A stretch of 64,000 nt of DNA from DAINRZ01 sp964634885 (lineage in GTDB: Bacteria; Bacteroidota; Ignavibacteria; Kapaibacteriales; UBA2268), in NCBI GenBank assembly GCA_964634885.1, contig CAZWLN010000019.1:9668-73667 (forward strand), in the 5' to 3' direction. The notes under the pieces are model-generated. The model made no database searches. It saw only the letters and a program-made list of their open reading frames with translations, and was not told the origin of the DNA. Shown piece by piece: positions 8,988-20,100 of the stretch. Positions within the stretch are counted from its first letter, which is position 1, and each line of letters starts with the position of its first letter. The position numbers and the translations under genes were made by a program.

Positions 8988-8996
8988 TGTTATAAG
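8988..8996 (+). promoter_or_regulatory. Extended -10-like element before mfd
   Basis: TGTTATAAG is one base from the 9-mer found before two YD-repeat genes. It ends only 14 bp before the TTG start of mfd, implying a leader of a few bases, which agrees with the lack of a Shine-Dalgarno. Confidence 0.4.
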
Positions 8997-9010
8997 ATTG
9001 GACAAAAGTT

Positions 9011-12000
9011 TTGAAAGCGATTAAAACCTTTAAGGACATCACGTCTTTTTTCGCCGGCGACAGCCACGTGAAGGAACTGGTTAACCTGGCAGGCAGTAAG
9101 GATGAAGTAAACATAAAGATACTCAACGGATCTCTCAATGCCGTGTATATGGCGCTGCTGCAGTCCATGACCGGTAAAAGGGTGCTGATTGTTACTCCCA
9201 CCCGCGAGGAAGCCGAAGACTGGTACCACGACCTTACACTCCTGATGGACAAGTCCCAGTTGTCCCTTCTCGTCGAACCCCGTAAGAATGTCAGGTTCGA
9301 AGCGGAAGAAACGGACGACAAAATTGTATGGATGATGGACGGCTTGTCCACACTGATCAACAACAAGAGCGCCATCGCCGTAGCTACCCCGGACATCCTC
9401 TCCATCCATGTCCCGGCACCCGATTTCATAGGCAACTACAACATGAGGATTGAAAAAGGACAGTTACTGCACTATGAAGAATTGATCAGGAACCTGGCGC
9501 TGCAAGGTTTTAACAGGATGGATTTCGTTACTTCACAGGGAGAAATTGCCGTACGCGGCGGCATCGTTGACATCTTTCCCCTGGGATGGGACAACCCGCT
9601 GCGAATCGAGTTCTGGGGCGACGAAGTCGAATCCATCAGGGAATTCGATCCACTCTCTCAGCGTAGTATCCAGACTCACCAATCTGTCGATTTCCTGGCC
9701 AATGTCTTCAACTCTACACAGTCCGATGAACTGGTATCCCTTCTCGATTATCTTGACCCGGACGACATTGTTGTACTGGAAACACCCGAGATAATCATTT
9801 CAAAGTTCAACGATTTCGTTGTTCCCCAATCGAAGAAGATAATAAACATCAACAAACTGGGTGAGGCAGACATTACCGTCAAATCCGAACCACAGCCGGC
9901 CTTCAGTTCATCGGTAGCTAATTTCGGCGTCTATCTCCGGAAGCTTAAAGCACTGAATTACAAAATTGCCGTAACGGCTGAAGGTTCCATACACTTGGAA
10001 CGACTGATGGAACTGGTAGAAAATGCACTGACAATGGACAACGGAGCAGAAGAACAAACAGAAGAACCAATGGCTCCGCCGGACCTGACATTCCAGTCCA
10101 TCATCTGGCTCAATTCTTCTTTTGCCAGGGGCTTTGTCCTTCACGATCCTACCTTTGCCTGCTTCACCGAACACCAGATTTTCGGCAGGCTTCGCTTACA
10201 GGAGGCCACGACAAGAAGGGGCAAACTCGGCAAAGGTAAAGGCTTCTCCCTGAAAGACCTGAAGCAGTTGCAGATTGGCGACTATATTGTCCACGAGGAC
10301 AAGGGCATAGGCAGGTTCGACGGTTTCGAGCAGGTTACGCTCGGCGGCACGCTTCAGGACTGCATACGCCTCCATTACTCCGGCGGCGATATACTCTACG
10401 TCCACCTGAACTATATTCATAAAATACAGAAATACACTGCACAGGAAGGTGTCGTTCCGACGCTCAGCAAGCTCGGAACGGCAGAATGGCAGAGAAAGAA
10501 AGCCAGGACAAAGAACAAGCTGAAAGACATTGCCCGCGACCTCATCAAACTCTACGCTGAGCGGAAAATGCAACCCGGCTACTCCTATCCCTCCGATACC
10601 CTGTGGCAGAAAGAATTCGAGGCTTCGTTCATATATGAAGATACGCCTGACCAGGCAAAGACGACGGATGAGATCAAGAACGACATGCAGTCTTCCACGC
10701 CGATGGACAGGCTCGTTTGCGGTGATGTGGGTTTCGGCAAAACGGAAGTGGCCATCAGAGCTGCCTTCAAAGCGGTCCAGTCCGGAAAGCAGGCCGCCGT
10801 TCTTGTCCCTACGACAATCCTGGCGCAGCAGCACTATATATCCTTCAACGAAAGGTTGTCACGCTACCCTGTCAATGTCGATGTCATCTCCCGATTCAAA
10901 TCGAAGAAGGAGCAGAAGGACACTCTGGACAAAGCTTTGTCGGGTGGCCTCGATGTGTTGATAGGCACTCACAGGCTGCTGAGCAAAGACGTGAAGTTCA
11001 AAGACCTGGGACTGCTGATCATAGATGAGGAACACCGTTTTGGAGTGTCATCAAAAGAGAAGCTGCGTGAGCTGCGGGCAAACATCGACACCCTGACACT
11101 TACCGCTACTCCAATTCCCCGCACGCTGAATTTCTCACTTATGGGTGCACGCGACCTGAGCGTCATCGAAACGCCGCCAAGGAACAGGCTGCCGATATAT
11201 ACGGAGATATTGGAGTGGAACGAAAAGAAGATTACCGAAGCAATACATTTTGAGATTGAAAGAGGCGGCCAGGTCTATTTTGTAACCGACAAGGTGAAGG
11301 GCATAGAGAAACTGAAAGCCGACCTCAACATGCTGATGCCGACAGTCAAATTCGGGATTGCTCACGGCCAGATGACGACAAGTGAACTCGAGAAGGCAAT
11401 GGAAAACTTCATCAAACGCAAATTCGATGTGTTGATTGCTACGAAGATTGTCGAGTCCGGCCTCGATATACCCAATGCAAACACAATGCTGATCAACCGT
11501 TCCGACAATTTCGGCCTTGCCGAGCTCTATCAGTTGAGAGGCCGTGTAGGCAGGTCTAATAAGCAGGCATACTGTTACCTGTTGATACCTGCTACAAAAA
11601 CACTCTCGACGAACAGCCTGCGCCGTCTCCAGGCAATAGAAGAATTTACTGACCTCGGCAGCGGCTTCCAACTTGCCATGCGCGACCTGGAAATCAGGGG
11701 CGCCGGCAACCTGCTTGGGCCGGAGCAAAGCGGCTTCATCAATGAGATTGGCTTTGAGCTGTTCCACAAAATACTGGACGAGGCGGTGATTGAACTTCGT
11801 GAAAGCGAGTTCCGGGAACTGTTCAGCCACGACGACAGGTACACCCGTAAGGCCTTCGAGAACGAAGACGTTTCAATAGAGACCGACACCGAAGCCCTGA
11901 TTCCTTCCACTTTCATCGACAGTGACACCGAGAGATTCCATTTCTACAAGAAACTCTACAAGATCAGGGATAACAGTGAACTGAAAGAAACGACGGAAGA

Positions 12001-12325
12001 GATGACGGACAGGTTCGGCAAATTCCCGAAACAGGTCGAGGACCTGGTCTATGTCGTCAGGTTGAGGATGGCGGCGATACCCATCGGCCTCGAGAAGGTT
12101 ACGGTATCGAGGAAATCTCTGCTGCTCGAATTTCCGCCCAATAGCCGCAAGGAATATTATGAAAAAGTATTCCCCGAAATTGCGGAATATATCAGCCAGC
12201 TTGAAAATGCAGAATTGAAGCAGGACGAAAAGAAACTCACATTACGGTTGAACACCAGGACCCGCGATGAAGCCTTGGAAATATTATGGAAATTAAAGAA
12301 AACCGTTGAGATGATTGACATTTAA
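9011..12325 (+). CDS. mfd: Transcription-repair coupling factor
   Basis: Mfd removes RNA polymerase stalled at DNA lesions and recruits UvrA. The 1104-residue product is full length for the family. Residues ~1-330 form the UvrB-like module, with IEFWGDEVESIREFDP. Residues ~410-500 form the CarD-like RNA-polymerase interaction domain (GDYIVHEDKGIGRFDGFEQ). The SF2 translocase follows, with Walker A GDVGFGKTE (~575), DEEH box (~675) and the motif VI region QLRGRVGRSNKQAYCYL (~840). The last ~150 residues are the TRCF C-terminal domain. The start is TTG (MKAIKTFKD); no in-frame ATG with a ribosome-binding site lies upstream. Its 3' end overlaps the convergent response-regulator gene by 4 bp. Confidence 0.97.
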   Translation: MKAIKTFKDITSFFAGDSHVKELVNLAGSKDEVNIKILNGSLNAVYMALLQSMTGKRVLIVTPTREEAEDWYHDLTLLMDKSQLSLLVEPRKNVRFEAEETDDKIVWMMDGLSTLINNKSAIAVATPDILSIHVPAPDFIGNYNMRIEKGQLLHYEELIRNLALQGFNRMDFVTSQGEIAVRGGIVDIFPLGWDNPLRIEFWGDEVESIREFDPLSQRSIQTHQSVDFLANVFNSTQSDELVSLLDYLDPDDIVVLETPEIIISKFNDFVVPQSKKIININKLGEADITVKSEPQPAFSSSVANFGVYLRKLKALNYKIAVTAEGSIHLERLMELVENALTMDNGAEEQTEEPMAPPDLTFQSIIWLNSSFARGFVLHDPTFACFTEHQIFGRLRLQEATTRRGKLGKGKGFSLKDLKQLQIGDYIVHEDKGIGRFDGFEQVTLGGTLQDCIRLHYSGGDILYVHLNYIHKIQKYTAQEGVVPTLSKLGTAEWQRKKARTKNKLKDIARDLIKLYAERKMQPGYSYPSDTLWQKEFEASFIYEDTPDQAKTTDEIKNDMQSSTPMDRLVCGDVGFGKTEVAIRAAFKAVQSGKQAAVLVPTTILAQQHYISFNERLSRYPVNVDVISRFKSKKEQKDTLDKALSGGLDVLIGTHRLLSKDVKFKDLGLLIIDEEHRFGVSSKEKLRELRANIDTLTLTATPIPRTLNFSLMGARDLSVIETPPRNRLPIYTEILEWNEKKITEAIHFEIERGGQVYFVTDKVKGIEKLKADLNMLMPTVKFGIAHGQMTTSELEKAMENFIKRKFDVLIATKIVESGLDIPNANTMLINRSDNFGLAELYQLRGRVGRSNKQAYCYLLIPATKTLSTNSLRRLQAIEEFTDLGSGFQLAMRDLEIRGAGNLLGPEQSGFINEIGFELFHKILDEAVIELRESEFRELFSHDDRYTRKAFENEDVSIETDTEALIPSTFIDSDTERFHFYKKLYKIRDNSELKETTEEMTDRFGKFPKQVEDLVYVVRLRMAAIPIGLEKVTVSRKSLLLEFPPNSRKEYYEKVFPEIAEYISQLENAELKQDEKKLTLRLNTRTRDEALEILWKLKKTVEMIDI

Positions 12326-12768
12326 TCGTGTATGGGATTGATGTTCCAACCCAACCAGTAGAACCCGAGGTCGTCCATTAACTGCTGGAATTTACCGAAA
12401 TCCAGAGGCTTTGAAAGATAGCTGTTGACCTGGAGGTCGTATGCTTTTATAATATCCTTTTCCGCTTCGGATGAAGTCAGCACAACAACAGGAATAAGCT
12501 TAAGATGTTCGGAATTCTTTACTTCCTTAAGAACTTCCAGTCCGTCAACTTTTGGCAGCCTCAGGTCGAGAAGAATGATGTTCGGAATCAGGTATTCGTC
12601 GTCATTCTCATACTTACCTGTTCGGAAGATATAGTTCAGTGCTTCTTCCCCGTCGCTGACGTGAATGATCTTGTTTGCAATCCTGTGCGATTTGAAACTT
12701 CTGACAATAAGTTCGGCATGATCGAAATTGTCCTCGACCAGCAAAATATTTAATGGCTCTCCCTGCAT
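12322..12768 (-). CDS. Single-domain response regulator (Rcp1-like)
   Basis: This 148-residue protein is a lone receiver domain: acidic pocket LLVEDNFDHAE, phospho-acceptor Asp in IILLDLRLPKVDG, Thr/Ser in VVVLTSSE, and Lys in SYLSKPLDF. There is no output domain. The insertion between the second strand and the Asp (FRTGKYENDDEYLIPN) is typical of the Rcp1 class paired with PAS or phytochrome-type kinases. It lies 11 bp after the stop codon of the large histidine kinase and has a strong GGAGG site. They are very likely one operon and a cognate pair, with the receiver passing the signal on by protein contact. Confidence 0.92.
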   Translation of the reverse strand: MQGEPLNILLVEDNFDHAELIVRSFKSHRIANKIIHVSDGEEALNYIFRTGKYENDDEYLIPNIILLDLRLPKVDGLEVLKEVKNSEHLKLIPVVVLTSSEAEKDIIKAYDLQVNSYLSKPLDFGKFQQLMDDLGFYWLGWNINPIHD

Positions 12769-12779
12769 AATACCTCCTG

Positions 12780-15700
12780 TTAATTGTTTTGTGTATTAGG
12801 CACCGTAAAATAGAAGGTGGTTCCTTTTCCGGTTTCGTTGTTACCTATCCGGATTTTACCGCCGTGGATTTCAATAATACGTTTTACCAAAGCTAAACCA
12901 ACCCCAGAACCTGGAGTATTTATATCTAATTTTTCAAATAACCCGAATACTTTTTCATGGTATTTTGAATCAATTCCCATGCCATTATCTTTTACGTAGA
13001 ATACGTTTTCCATGTCCTGATGATAGCACCCGATTTCAATGGTGGGTTTCCTGTCCTTTGGACAGAACTTCAGGCTGTTCTCGACCAGGTTGAGGAGAAC
13101 TTCGAGGATACGGTGCTTGTCCGCATAGATGATGGGCAGGTTTTCCTGTACAATGACGGCAGCGAACCTGTCCCTGATCTGTATATGGAGCATCTCGATG
13201 ATTTCACTGATGAGGCTGTTCAGGTTAATGGCAGTGTATTCGTTGACCAGCCTGCCGATGCGGCTGACCTTAAGCAGTCCGTCCAGCAGGTCGAGCATCT
13301 TGTCTGCGGCGGTACTGATTCGTGCAAGGTCGCTGTTCATCCTCGCATACTCCTGTGCAATGAGGTCTTGTTGCACCATACCGACAAAGCCTTTGATGGT
13401 AATAAGAGGACTTTTCAGGTCGTGTGAAACGGTATAAGTATATCTCTCCATCTCCATATTCTTTGTTTCAAGGTTCTCAATCAGTTTCTCCTTATATTTG
13501 ATATCATTGACCTTTTCTGTAATATCATTGAAAATGGTAATGCCGGCAATCAGTTCATTGTTACTGTTATAAACAGGTGTGGCGTTGATCAGCACCCACA
13601 CATCGGAGCCGTCCTTTCGCCTGATGATGAATTCCTCGTTGTAAGAAGGCTGCTTTTGAAGCAACGCCCTGGCAATCGGGGTGTCGTTGCTGTCTATAGC
13701 GTCGCCCTGGGGGGACAAAGTCTGCCACGGCAGGGACCGGAAGTCGTCCTTAACGGTAAGCGACATTTCTGCTATGTCGGTAAGCAGCAGTTCATCTGCT
13801 GTCTTGTTAACAACGCGGAAGCTGTTGTCTTTGGAGTCCACAATGATTACACCGGTAGGTATCTGTTCGAGGGCTGCGGTAAAAAGGGCTTTCGTATCTT
13901 CAAGTTCCTGCCGTGCAAGCTTGATGTCGGTAATGTCTATTGCGAGTTCGAAACGGACTCTACGGTCGCCGGTCCACTTTATTACCCTGTCGATACATTT
14001 GAACCAGCGATTCGACGTATGGTTCCTGAATTCCCATGTGTAATAGGAATCGTAGCCTTCTCCGAATATTATCCCGTTGGAGCAGAACTCACATGGCTCG
14101 TCCAATCCCTGAATAATATGAAAACACTTCTCATTGGCCGGGGTACCGAAAATCCTGTTAAAAGCCTCGTTCGTATAGAGTAGTTCATAGGTTTCCGGAT
14201 CCTGTACATACACAGGTTCATCCATGCCGTCGAGGATGGAAATCATTTGCTGCCTGTGTATCTCGATTGCTTCTTCTGCCTGTTTCTTGCCGGTAATGTC
14301 GTTGAGCACGACAATCACCTGTTCGAGTTCGTTGTCGTAGTTATATATCGGAAAAGCATTAAGTAGAACCCATTTGAAACTGCCGTCGTTGTCGTTCCTG
14401 TAACCGACAGTGACATTGTTTACAGGCTTGCCTGTTTCGATGGCAATTTTCAGAGGATATTCCGCCGGAGCAATTAACTCATAGTTTTCATTGTACATTC
14501 TCCAGTACTTTTCAATAAGAGCGCTTTCACCGGCTTCCCCCCAATCAAGACCAAGTATTGAGCAGGCTTCCCTGTTAGCGTGCAAAATTAAAGTGTCGGG
14601 AGAGTGAACCAGAATCCCGACAGGAATATTGCTTACCAGTTGGGTGAATTTCATCTCAGTTTTTTTCATCTCTACTTCTGCTTTGACCCTTTCCGAAATG
14701 TCGAGGGCAATGCCGAGGACACCGATGATCTGGCCGTTTTCGTCCCTCAGTGGCTCCAATTTGACTTCGTAATCGAATTTGTCAAACCTATATGTAAAAG
14801 CAACGGATTTGCCCTGGAGCGCTTTCTGGTGCATTGTTGTGGACTTGTTGCCGGCGCTTGTTTTGAACATATCTGCAACCGTTTTGCCTACTACCTGTCC
14901 GGGTTTAAGGTTTAATTTACTCAATCCGGCGCCAACGGACATTGTATATACCAGATTGGCGTCCACGGTCCAGATTGTCCCGGGCAGCTGGTTTACAGCA
15001 AGCCTGAAACGTTCTTCGCTGTCGAACAGTGCAGCCCTGACTTTTATTTTCTCGGTAATATTCGTGCTGAACAGGGTTACGCCGCAGATGCTGTTCTGGT
15101 GATCGAAAATCGGATTGTAGGCAGATTCATAATGTTGAACATTATCATCCCTGCCGTATTTTTCATAAATTTTAAACTGTTCTCCCTTGAAAAGGACACG
15201 TGCAAAGTTCCTCTTGATCCTTTCGAGTTCCTCTTCGTTTTTCACGGCTTCACCAATGTCCATCCCCAATTTAATATCGACATTGTACAGCTTCATGATC
15301 TCACGTTTATAATTGGAATTGAAGGAAGTATATCTGAAATCCACATCGAGAGAATAAATAATTATGTCCGAGGGGCTGTCGATTATCGACCCAAGGAGAA
15401 GGTTGTTGTTAACAATCCGCCTTTCATATTCCTTTGACTGGGTTATATCATTGATGATGAGGATGTTCTTGTCGGTAAGTGAAGTGTAATTTACACTGGC
15501 AATTTTTTGAGTATTGTCTTTACAGGTAACAATCCACTCGTAGCTGACATTGCTTACACCTGATTCTATTGCTTTAATTACGTTCCAGTCAGAAACGGCT
15601 TTTGTTCTCAATTCCATGTCAGGGAAAGCTACGTTCCATAGTTTACCGATGTCGGGTATATCCACGATGTCATAGCCGAAGGTTTTGGTAAAGCAGTCAT

Positions 15701-16796
15701 TGATGAAACCGGTTTTTCCGTCGTTGTGTACCATTATTATCGGAGAAGGGGAACGTTTCAATATTTCGCTTAGGTTCTTTTCACTTTCGGCGATTATTCT
15801 CTGGTGTTCGATTCTTTCGGTAATGTCCCTGATGGTAGAGATGATGCCTTTAACGGCGCCGTTGTCGTCGGTAACAATGGATGAATTCATCTCGCTAAGG
15901 AAGGTGGTCCCGTCGATTCGCTTCAAAGTGTACTGATTGCCGTAAATGATCTCACCCCTGAGCCTCATGGTGAAATTGCCGTGGCCTTTTTCACGGTCCT
16001 CATCGACCATCAGCTCCATAATGTTTTTCCCGATGATGTCCTCTTTTTTGTCGGTGTTCAACATCTCGAATGTTTTGGACGACGCAAATTCGATTATCTC
16101 GTCTGCATTCATCATTACAATGCCGTCAGGCGACACATTAATGAGTTTATAATATAACTCTTCGGTTTCTCTTCTTCTGGCCCTTTCCTCTTTCATAAGG
16201 GCAATGGATTTGGACTTCATCAGGTTTTGAGCAGCCAACTGGGACATCTGGTTTGCCATGATGAACAGGAAGTCTGCTACTTTCATAAATTGTTCCCTGG
16301 ACATCCTTGTAACGTCTTTCAAGGCCCGCTTGTATGCCTCCACATCCGCGCCAATATCTGTGGCGTATTGCAACATCGATTCTTCATCGAATTCTTCTTC
16401 GACGATTATCTGTCCAATCAGCCAGTTTGCCAGGTGCTTACCGTAAACGGTAATGCTTGCGCCGCCGTCGTAAAGGCCTCCGCTGAGGCACTTGCTGATT
16501 ATCGGGCCGGAAGGATTGAACCTGCCGATTACCGAATCCGAGTACTTGCAGTTGGTAAAGCCTTTTTCTGTCTCACGGATTATTCCGATGCACAGACGGC
16601 AGAAGTTACTCGGTACAGCAATCGGTTCCCCGTTTGTCCTGGTAATGATGGAAGCTACTCCTGTTGCCGCCGCGAAAGAGTCCTGGATGCTCTGGATCTC
16701 ATCCAATTTGAAAAGGTCTTCGAATTCGATGCCTTCCATATCTTTGATGGTGATCTCTTCCTCGTTTATTGTAACATCCGTATTTGTCGGTTCCAT
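12780..16796 (-). CDS. PocR / multi-PAS sensor histidine kinase
   Basis: This is a 1338-residue cytoplasmic kinase with no membrane segment. Residues ~25-200 are a PocR-type ligand-binding domain with its cysteines (FCRLCIGIIRETEKGFTNC). About seven PAS modules follow (starting near 214, 345, 475, 600, 725, 860 and 985). The sixth contains CFHIIQGLDEPCEFC, a Cys-rich PAS variant that may bind metal or sense redox. HisKA carries the phospho-His in YTVSHDLKSPL (~1120). The HATPase domain ends the protein (N box LVENSLKF, G box DNGMGID, GSGVGLALVKRI). The kinase probably integrates several small-molecule signals and phosphorylates the receiver encoded just downstream. There is no receiver within the protein. 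GGAG precedes the ATG. Confidence 0.93.
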   Translation of the reverse strand: MEPTNTDVTINEEEITIKDMEGIEFEDLFKLDEIQSIQDSFAAATGVASIITRTNGEPIAVPSNFCRLCIGIIRETEKGFTNCKYSDSVIGRFNPSGPIISKCLSGGLYDGGASITVYGKHLANWLIGQIIVEEEFDEESMLQYATDIGADVEAYKRALKDVTRMSREQFMKVADFLFIMANQMSQLAAQNLMKSKSIALMKEERARRRETEELYYKLINVSPDGIVMMNADEIIEFASSKTFEMLNTDKKEDIIGKNIMELMVDEDREKGHGNFTMRLRGEIIYGNQYTLKRIDGTTFLSEMNSSIVTDDNGAVKGIISTIRDITERIEHQRIIAESEKNLSEILKRSPSPIIMVHNDGKTGFINDCFTKTFGYDIVDIPDIGKLWNVAFPDMELRTKAVSDWNVIKAIESGVSNVSYEWIVTCKDNTQKIASVNYTSLTDKNILIINDITQSKEYERRIVNNNLLLGSIIDSPSDIIIYSLDVDFRYTSFNSNYKREIMKLYNVDIKLGMDIGEAVKNEEELERIKRNFARVLFKGEQFKIYEKYGRDDNVQHYESAYNPIFDHQNSICGVTLFSTNITEKIKVRAALFDSEERFRLAVNQLPGTIWTVDANLVYTMSVGAGLSKLNLKPGQVVGKTVADMFKTSAGNKSTTMHQKALQGKSVAFTYRFDKFDYEVKLEPLRDENGQIIGVLGIALDISERVKAEVEMKKTEMKFTQLVSNIPVGILVHSPDTLILHANREACSILGLDWGEAGESALIEKYWRMYNENYELIAPAEYPLKIAIETGKPVNNVTVGYRNDNDGSFKWVLLNAFPIYNYDNELEQVIVVLNDITGKKQAEEAIEIHRQQMISILDGMDEPVYVQDPETYELLYTNEAFNRIFGTPANEKCFHIIQGLDEPCEFCSNGIIFGEGYDSYYTWEFRNHTSNRWFKCIDRVIKWTGDRRVRFELAIDITDIKLARQELEDTKALFTAALEQIPTGVIIVDSKDNSFRVVNKTADELLLTDIAEMSLTVKDDFRSLPWQTLSPQGDAIDSNDTPIARALLQKQPSYNEEFIIRRKDGSDVWVLINATPVYNSNNELIAGITIFNDITEKVNDIKYKEKLIENLETKNMEMERYTYTVSHDLKSPLITIKGFVGMVQQDLIAQEYARMNSDLARISTAADKMLDLLDGLLKVSRIGRLVNEYTAINLNSLISEIIEMLHIQIRDRFAAVIVQENLPIIYADKHRILEVLLNLVENSLKFCPKDRKPTIEIGCYHQDMENVFYVKDNGMGIDSKYHEKVFGLFEKLDINTPGSGVGLALVKRIIEIHGGKIRIGNNETGKGTTFYFTVPNTQNN

Positions 16797-17087
16797 GCTG
16801 TTGCTCCGGTGTGGTTGGTTATTGTCCGGTTATTTCATCATCGAATGCATACAGTGAAAACATGACGAGCATAGGATTCTCAGTCTTACAACTGCTCCTG
16901 GTGTTTAAAAGCAAATATACATTTTTTCTCATAGCCAATCGAAAACTGTTAACCTACAATCATCATATAATATCTTATATCGGCAATGTATGATTTTTCT
17001 TTGGACAATTTTTTATAACTGGAAATATTTGATTAATAATGAGGTTGTTTACAAACACAGCCGGCGGTTAAACCAGTCAGGTCACAG
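16797..17087. other. Spacer upstream of the histidine kinase
   Basis: This is about 290 bp of AT-rich DNA holding the presumed promoter of the kinase-regulator operon and the downstream end of the subtilase gene. I see no coding frame with family features and no promoter I would call with confidence. Confidence 0.5.
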
Positions 17088-17120
17088 AAAAAAAAGGGGG
17101 TTATTACCGTGATAACCCCC
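17088..17120 (-). terminator. Rho-independent terminator of the secreted subtilase gene
   Basis: Read on the - strand, an 11-bp stem (GGGGGTTAT core with one G-U pair, loop CCG on the + strand) is followed by eight T residues (the A-run 17088-17095 on the + strand). It lies 34 bp after the stop codon of the gene ending at 17155. Confidence 0.85.
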
Positions 17121-17154
17121 TTGAATATCTGTATATATAAAGTCGAAATGTGCC

Positions 17155-20100
17155 CTACTCTGTGCGCAGGATAGTAACTGACGACCGATGTCCATTCTCG
17201 CCGATAGTGAGAAAGTATGTGCCGTATTCGAATGAAGTCATGTCTATGTCAAATACATTAATGCCCGGCTGTACCCTGTATGTCCCAGCCATCCTTTGGC
17301 GGCCCATTATGTCGGTGAGCGTCAGGCCAACCGTCGATTCGGCAGATGCAAAGTAAGAAACCTTCGTTAAACCGTTTGACGGGTTGGGATAGACGGACAA
17401 ACCTGCCGTCAGGTTTCCTGTTTCGGGAACATCATTCTTTTCAATGCCTTCGCCGGTAATGTTCATGACAATCTCTGAGCCTGCGTCTTCGGCGTCGCTT
17501 TTAATTGTCAGGGTTGCATTCTTTTTGCTGATCGATGCCGGTGTAAACCTGATTGTGAGTGTTTTTTCATCGCCGGCGTCCAGCATTGAGGGTTTAGCCC
17601 CGATAATCTTGAATTCGTCTGATTCAGTATTCTCACCGGGTGTAAAAGTATATTCAGAGATTTTTACTTCGACGTTGCCCGAGTTTTTAAGTTTAAACTG
17701 AAGAGTACTATTCTCGCCGAGGCGGGTTTGCGGGAAGTTGTAATCATTACCTGTCGTTAACAGGAGTGAACCGACAGCGTTCTCAGATTTGTATTTGAAA
17801 TCGAGATAGCCGAACTTTTGTCCCAGTATCCACATCCTGCCTTTTTGTATCTGCGGGCTTACCAGTGCGCCGTTCAGAACGCCGCCCTGCTGGAAAGTGA
17901 GAACCGGTTCCAGAGCTGTGCCGTAACGAGTGGAGAATATCTGTCCTGTCTGGCACAGGATATAGACCCTGTTTTCTGACGGAAGTGAAAGAAGCTTAAC
18001 AGGTTTAATGCTGGCAGCGCCAAAATCGTACTTGTCGGTAATCCATGAGGAGCCTGCCGTGGTGGTTGTGGCAAGGTAAAGAGGAGCTCCCTGCGAAGAG
18101 GATTTGGTATATATGGCAAATCCGTTTGTATTGTCGATGAAAGCTATGCTGACAATATTTACAGCATCTTTGAGCGTGGAATAGCCCCATGTGACGCCTT
18201 TGTTTGTCGATTTGATGATCCTGCCTTTGTTTGTACCAAACCAGAGGCAGTTTTCATTAGCATAGAAAACACTGTTCAAACCGGCTTCGCTGGCGAGTGG
18301 AGCAGGAACATTGGACAGCTGGCTCCATGTTTTACCACTGTCGTTGCTTACAAGCAATCCCCAATCGCCCTTGCTGTTCGGGTCGCCCAAAAGAATGCCT
18401 TTTCTTGCGTCGAAGAAATGAACGCCGTTGATGAATTGTGTCAAAGAAGCGTCAATTGTCGAATATGTCCATGATGTACCGCCGTTTGTCGTTTTTGCAA
18501 GCTTTGCCTGGTCCTTGGCGGCAGTCTGGCCGCTCATGACGGCAGTGTTTTCGTCTTCAGCGCAGATGTTGTAATAGACATCGGTACCCTGGAAGTAATT
18601 CATCTTTGGTATATTAGATTTTGAGTAGATGATAAACCCGGAGGATGAACCGTAGTACGAAACTCTTCCCAGGGCCCACAGGTTGCCCACTTCCTTACTT
18701 TGGGCCGATGTAACTGAAAGTGAATACTCTTCGGGGAATTCGACGAGTTCAGTGTAATTGTTAACACTTGTTACTTCCACAGGAAGGGAGATATACTGGA
18801 AGTTTACATAGGTGCCGCTTTCGAATTTCACAAGGATCGGAATGGTACCGAGGTACCAGGGATTGGATTCCTTCAGCCTGATGGTAATGTTGATTTCCTT
18901 TGAACCGTCGGTAGCAATGGTGCCGAAGTTAAAGGAGGACTGGCTTACCTCAAGGTAGCTGCCAACAGGCGTAAGGGTCATTTTTACGTTTTGGGCGCTG
19001 TAAAGGTAGTTTTTAACATTGATCTTCAGGGTTTTGTTTTCATTGTCGCTGAGAGCGTCGGATTCGACAAGGGAATAGCTCTCGACGGCAATGCCGGGTA
19101 CCATGTTTGTCGATCCGTTATTGTTGTAATTCAGAGCTTTGTAGGCATTGGCCCTGCCGTAATATGTTGGGCGCAGCGATTCATTGGAAGCCAGGACATT
19201 GTCCGAAGTACTCCTTATCTGCTGTAGAATTTTTATTGGGGTCCATTCCGGGTGCAGCGATTTGACAAGAGCAGCAATGCCGGAGGTGATCGGCGACGCC
19301 ATCGATGTACCGGACTCATTCTTGTATTGATTGGCGGGCATGGTAGAATATATATTCTCTCCGGGAGTATAGACCGTTACCGGAAAGCCGTAGTTGCTGA
19401 AAGAGGCTTTTTTGTCCGAGCTGGTGGTTGCACCGACGCATAGTACATTGTCGTAGCAGGCAGGATACTGGCCGCCGTCGTCGATATTGGCGTAGCTGTT
19501 GCCGGCAGCGACAACCACGAGGCAGCCCATGGACACGGCCTGGTTAATGACATCCTGTTCGGCAGGGCTGTAACCGGACCCGCCCCAACTGCAATTGATG
19601 ATCCCGGCGCCCATTTCTGCTGCATATGCAATGCCGTCATAGCCGCGGTAGATAGCATTGGTACCGGCGTCGCTGCCGCACTTTACTGCCATTATCCTGC
19701 AGTTGGAAGCAATGCCCGCTACGCCTTTGCCGTTGTTCGTAACGGCCGCTGCGCACCCGGCAACGTGTGTACCGTGTGTACCTTTGGTATTGGTCGGGTC
19801 GTTGTCTTCTTTGTACGAACCTGAACCGCTGTAATTGCCGACGAGGTCCCATCCGAGGTAGTCGTCAACTTTGCCGTTGCTGTCTTCATCGACGCCGTTG
19901 TTTGGTATTTCTTTATTGTTGGTCCACATGTTTGCTGCCAGGTCTTCATGCTGCCAGTAAACGCCCGAATCGACGATGCCGATGACAACGCCTGTGTCGC
20001 CTTTGCATATATCCCACGCTTTTGCCATCTGGAGCTTGTTCACGGCCCATTGATTGGAAATCGCGGGGTCATTGGGAGTGAAATCGCAGGTGTTCCTGAC

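Noticed and set aside
11135..11830. Long open frame antisense to mfd (and similar ones opposite dnaK, the kinase and the giant glycosyltransferase)
   Set aside because: They mirror strongly coding sequence, have no recognisable domains and no ribosome-binding sites; they are shadows.
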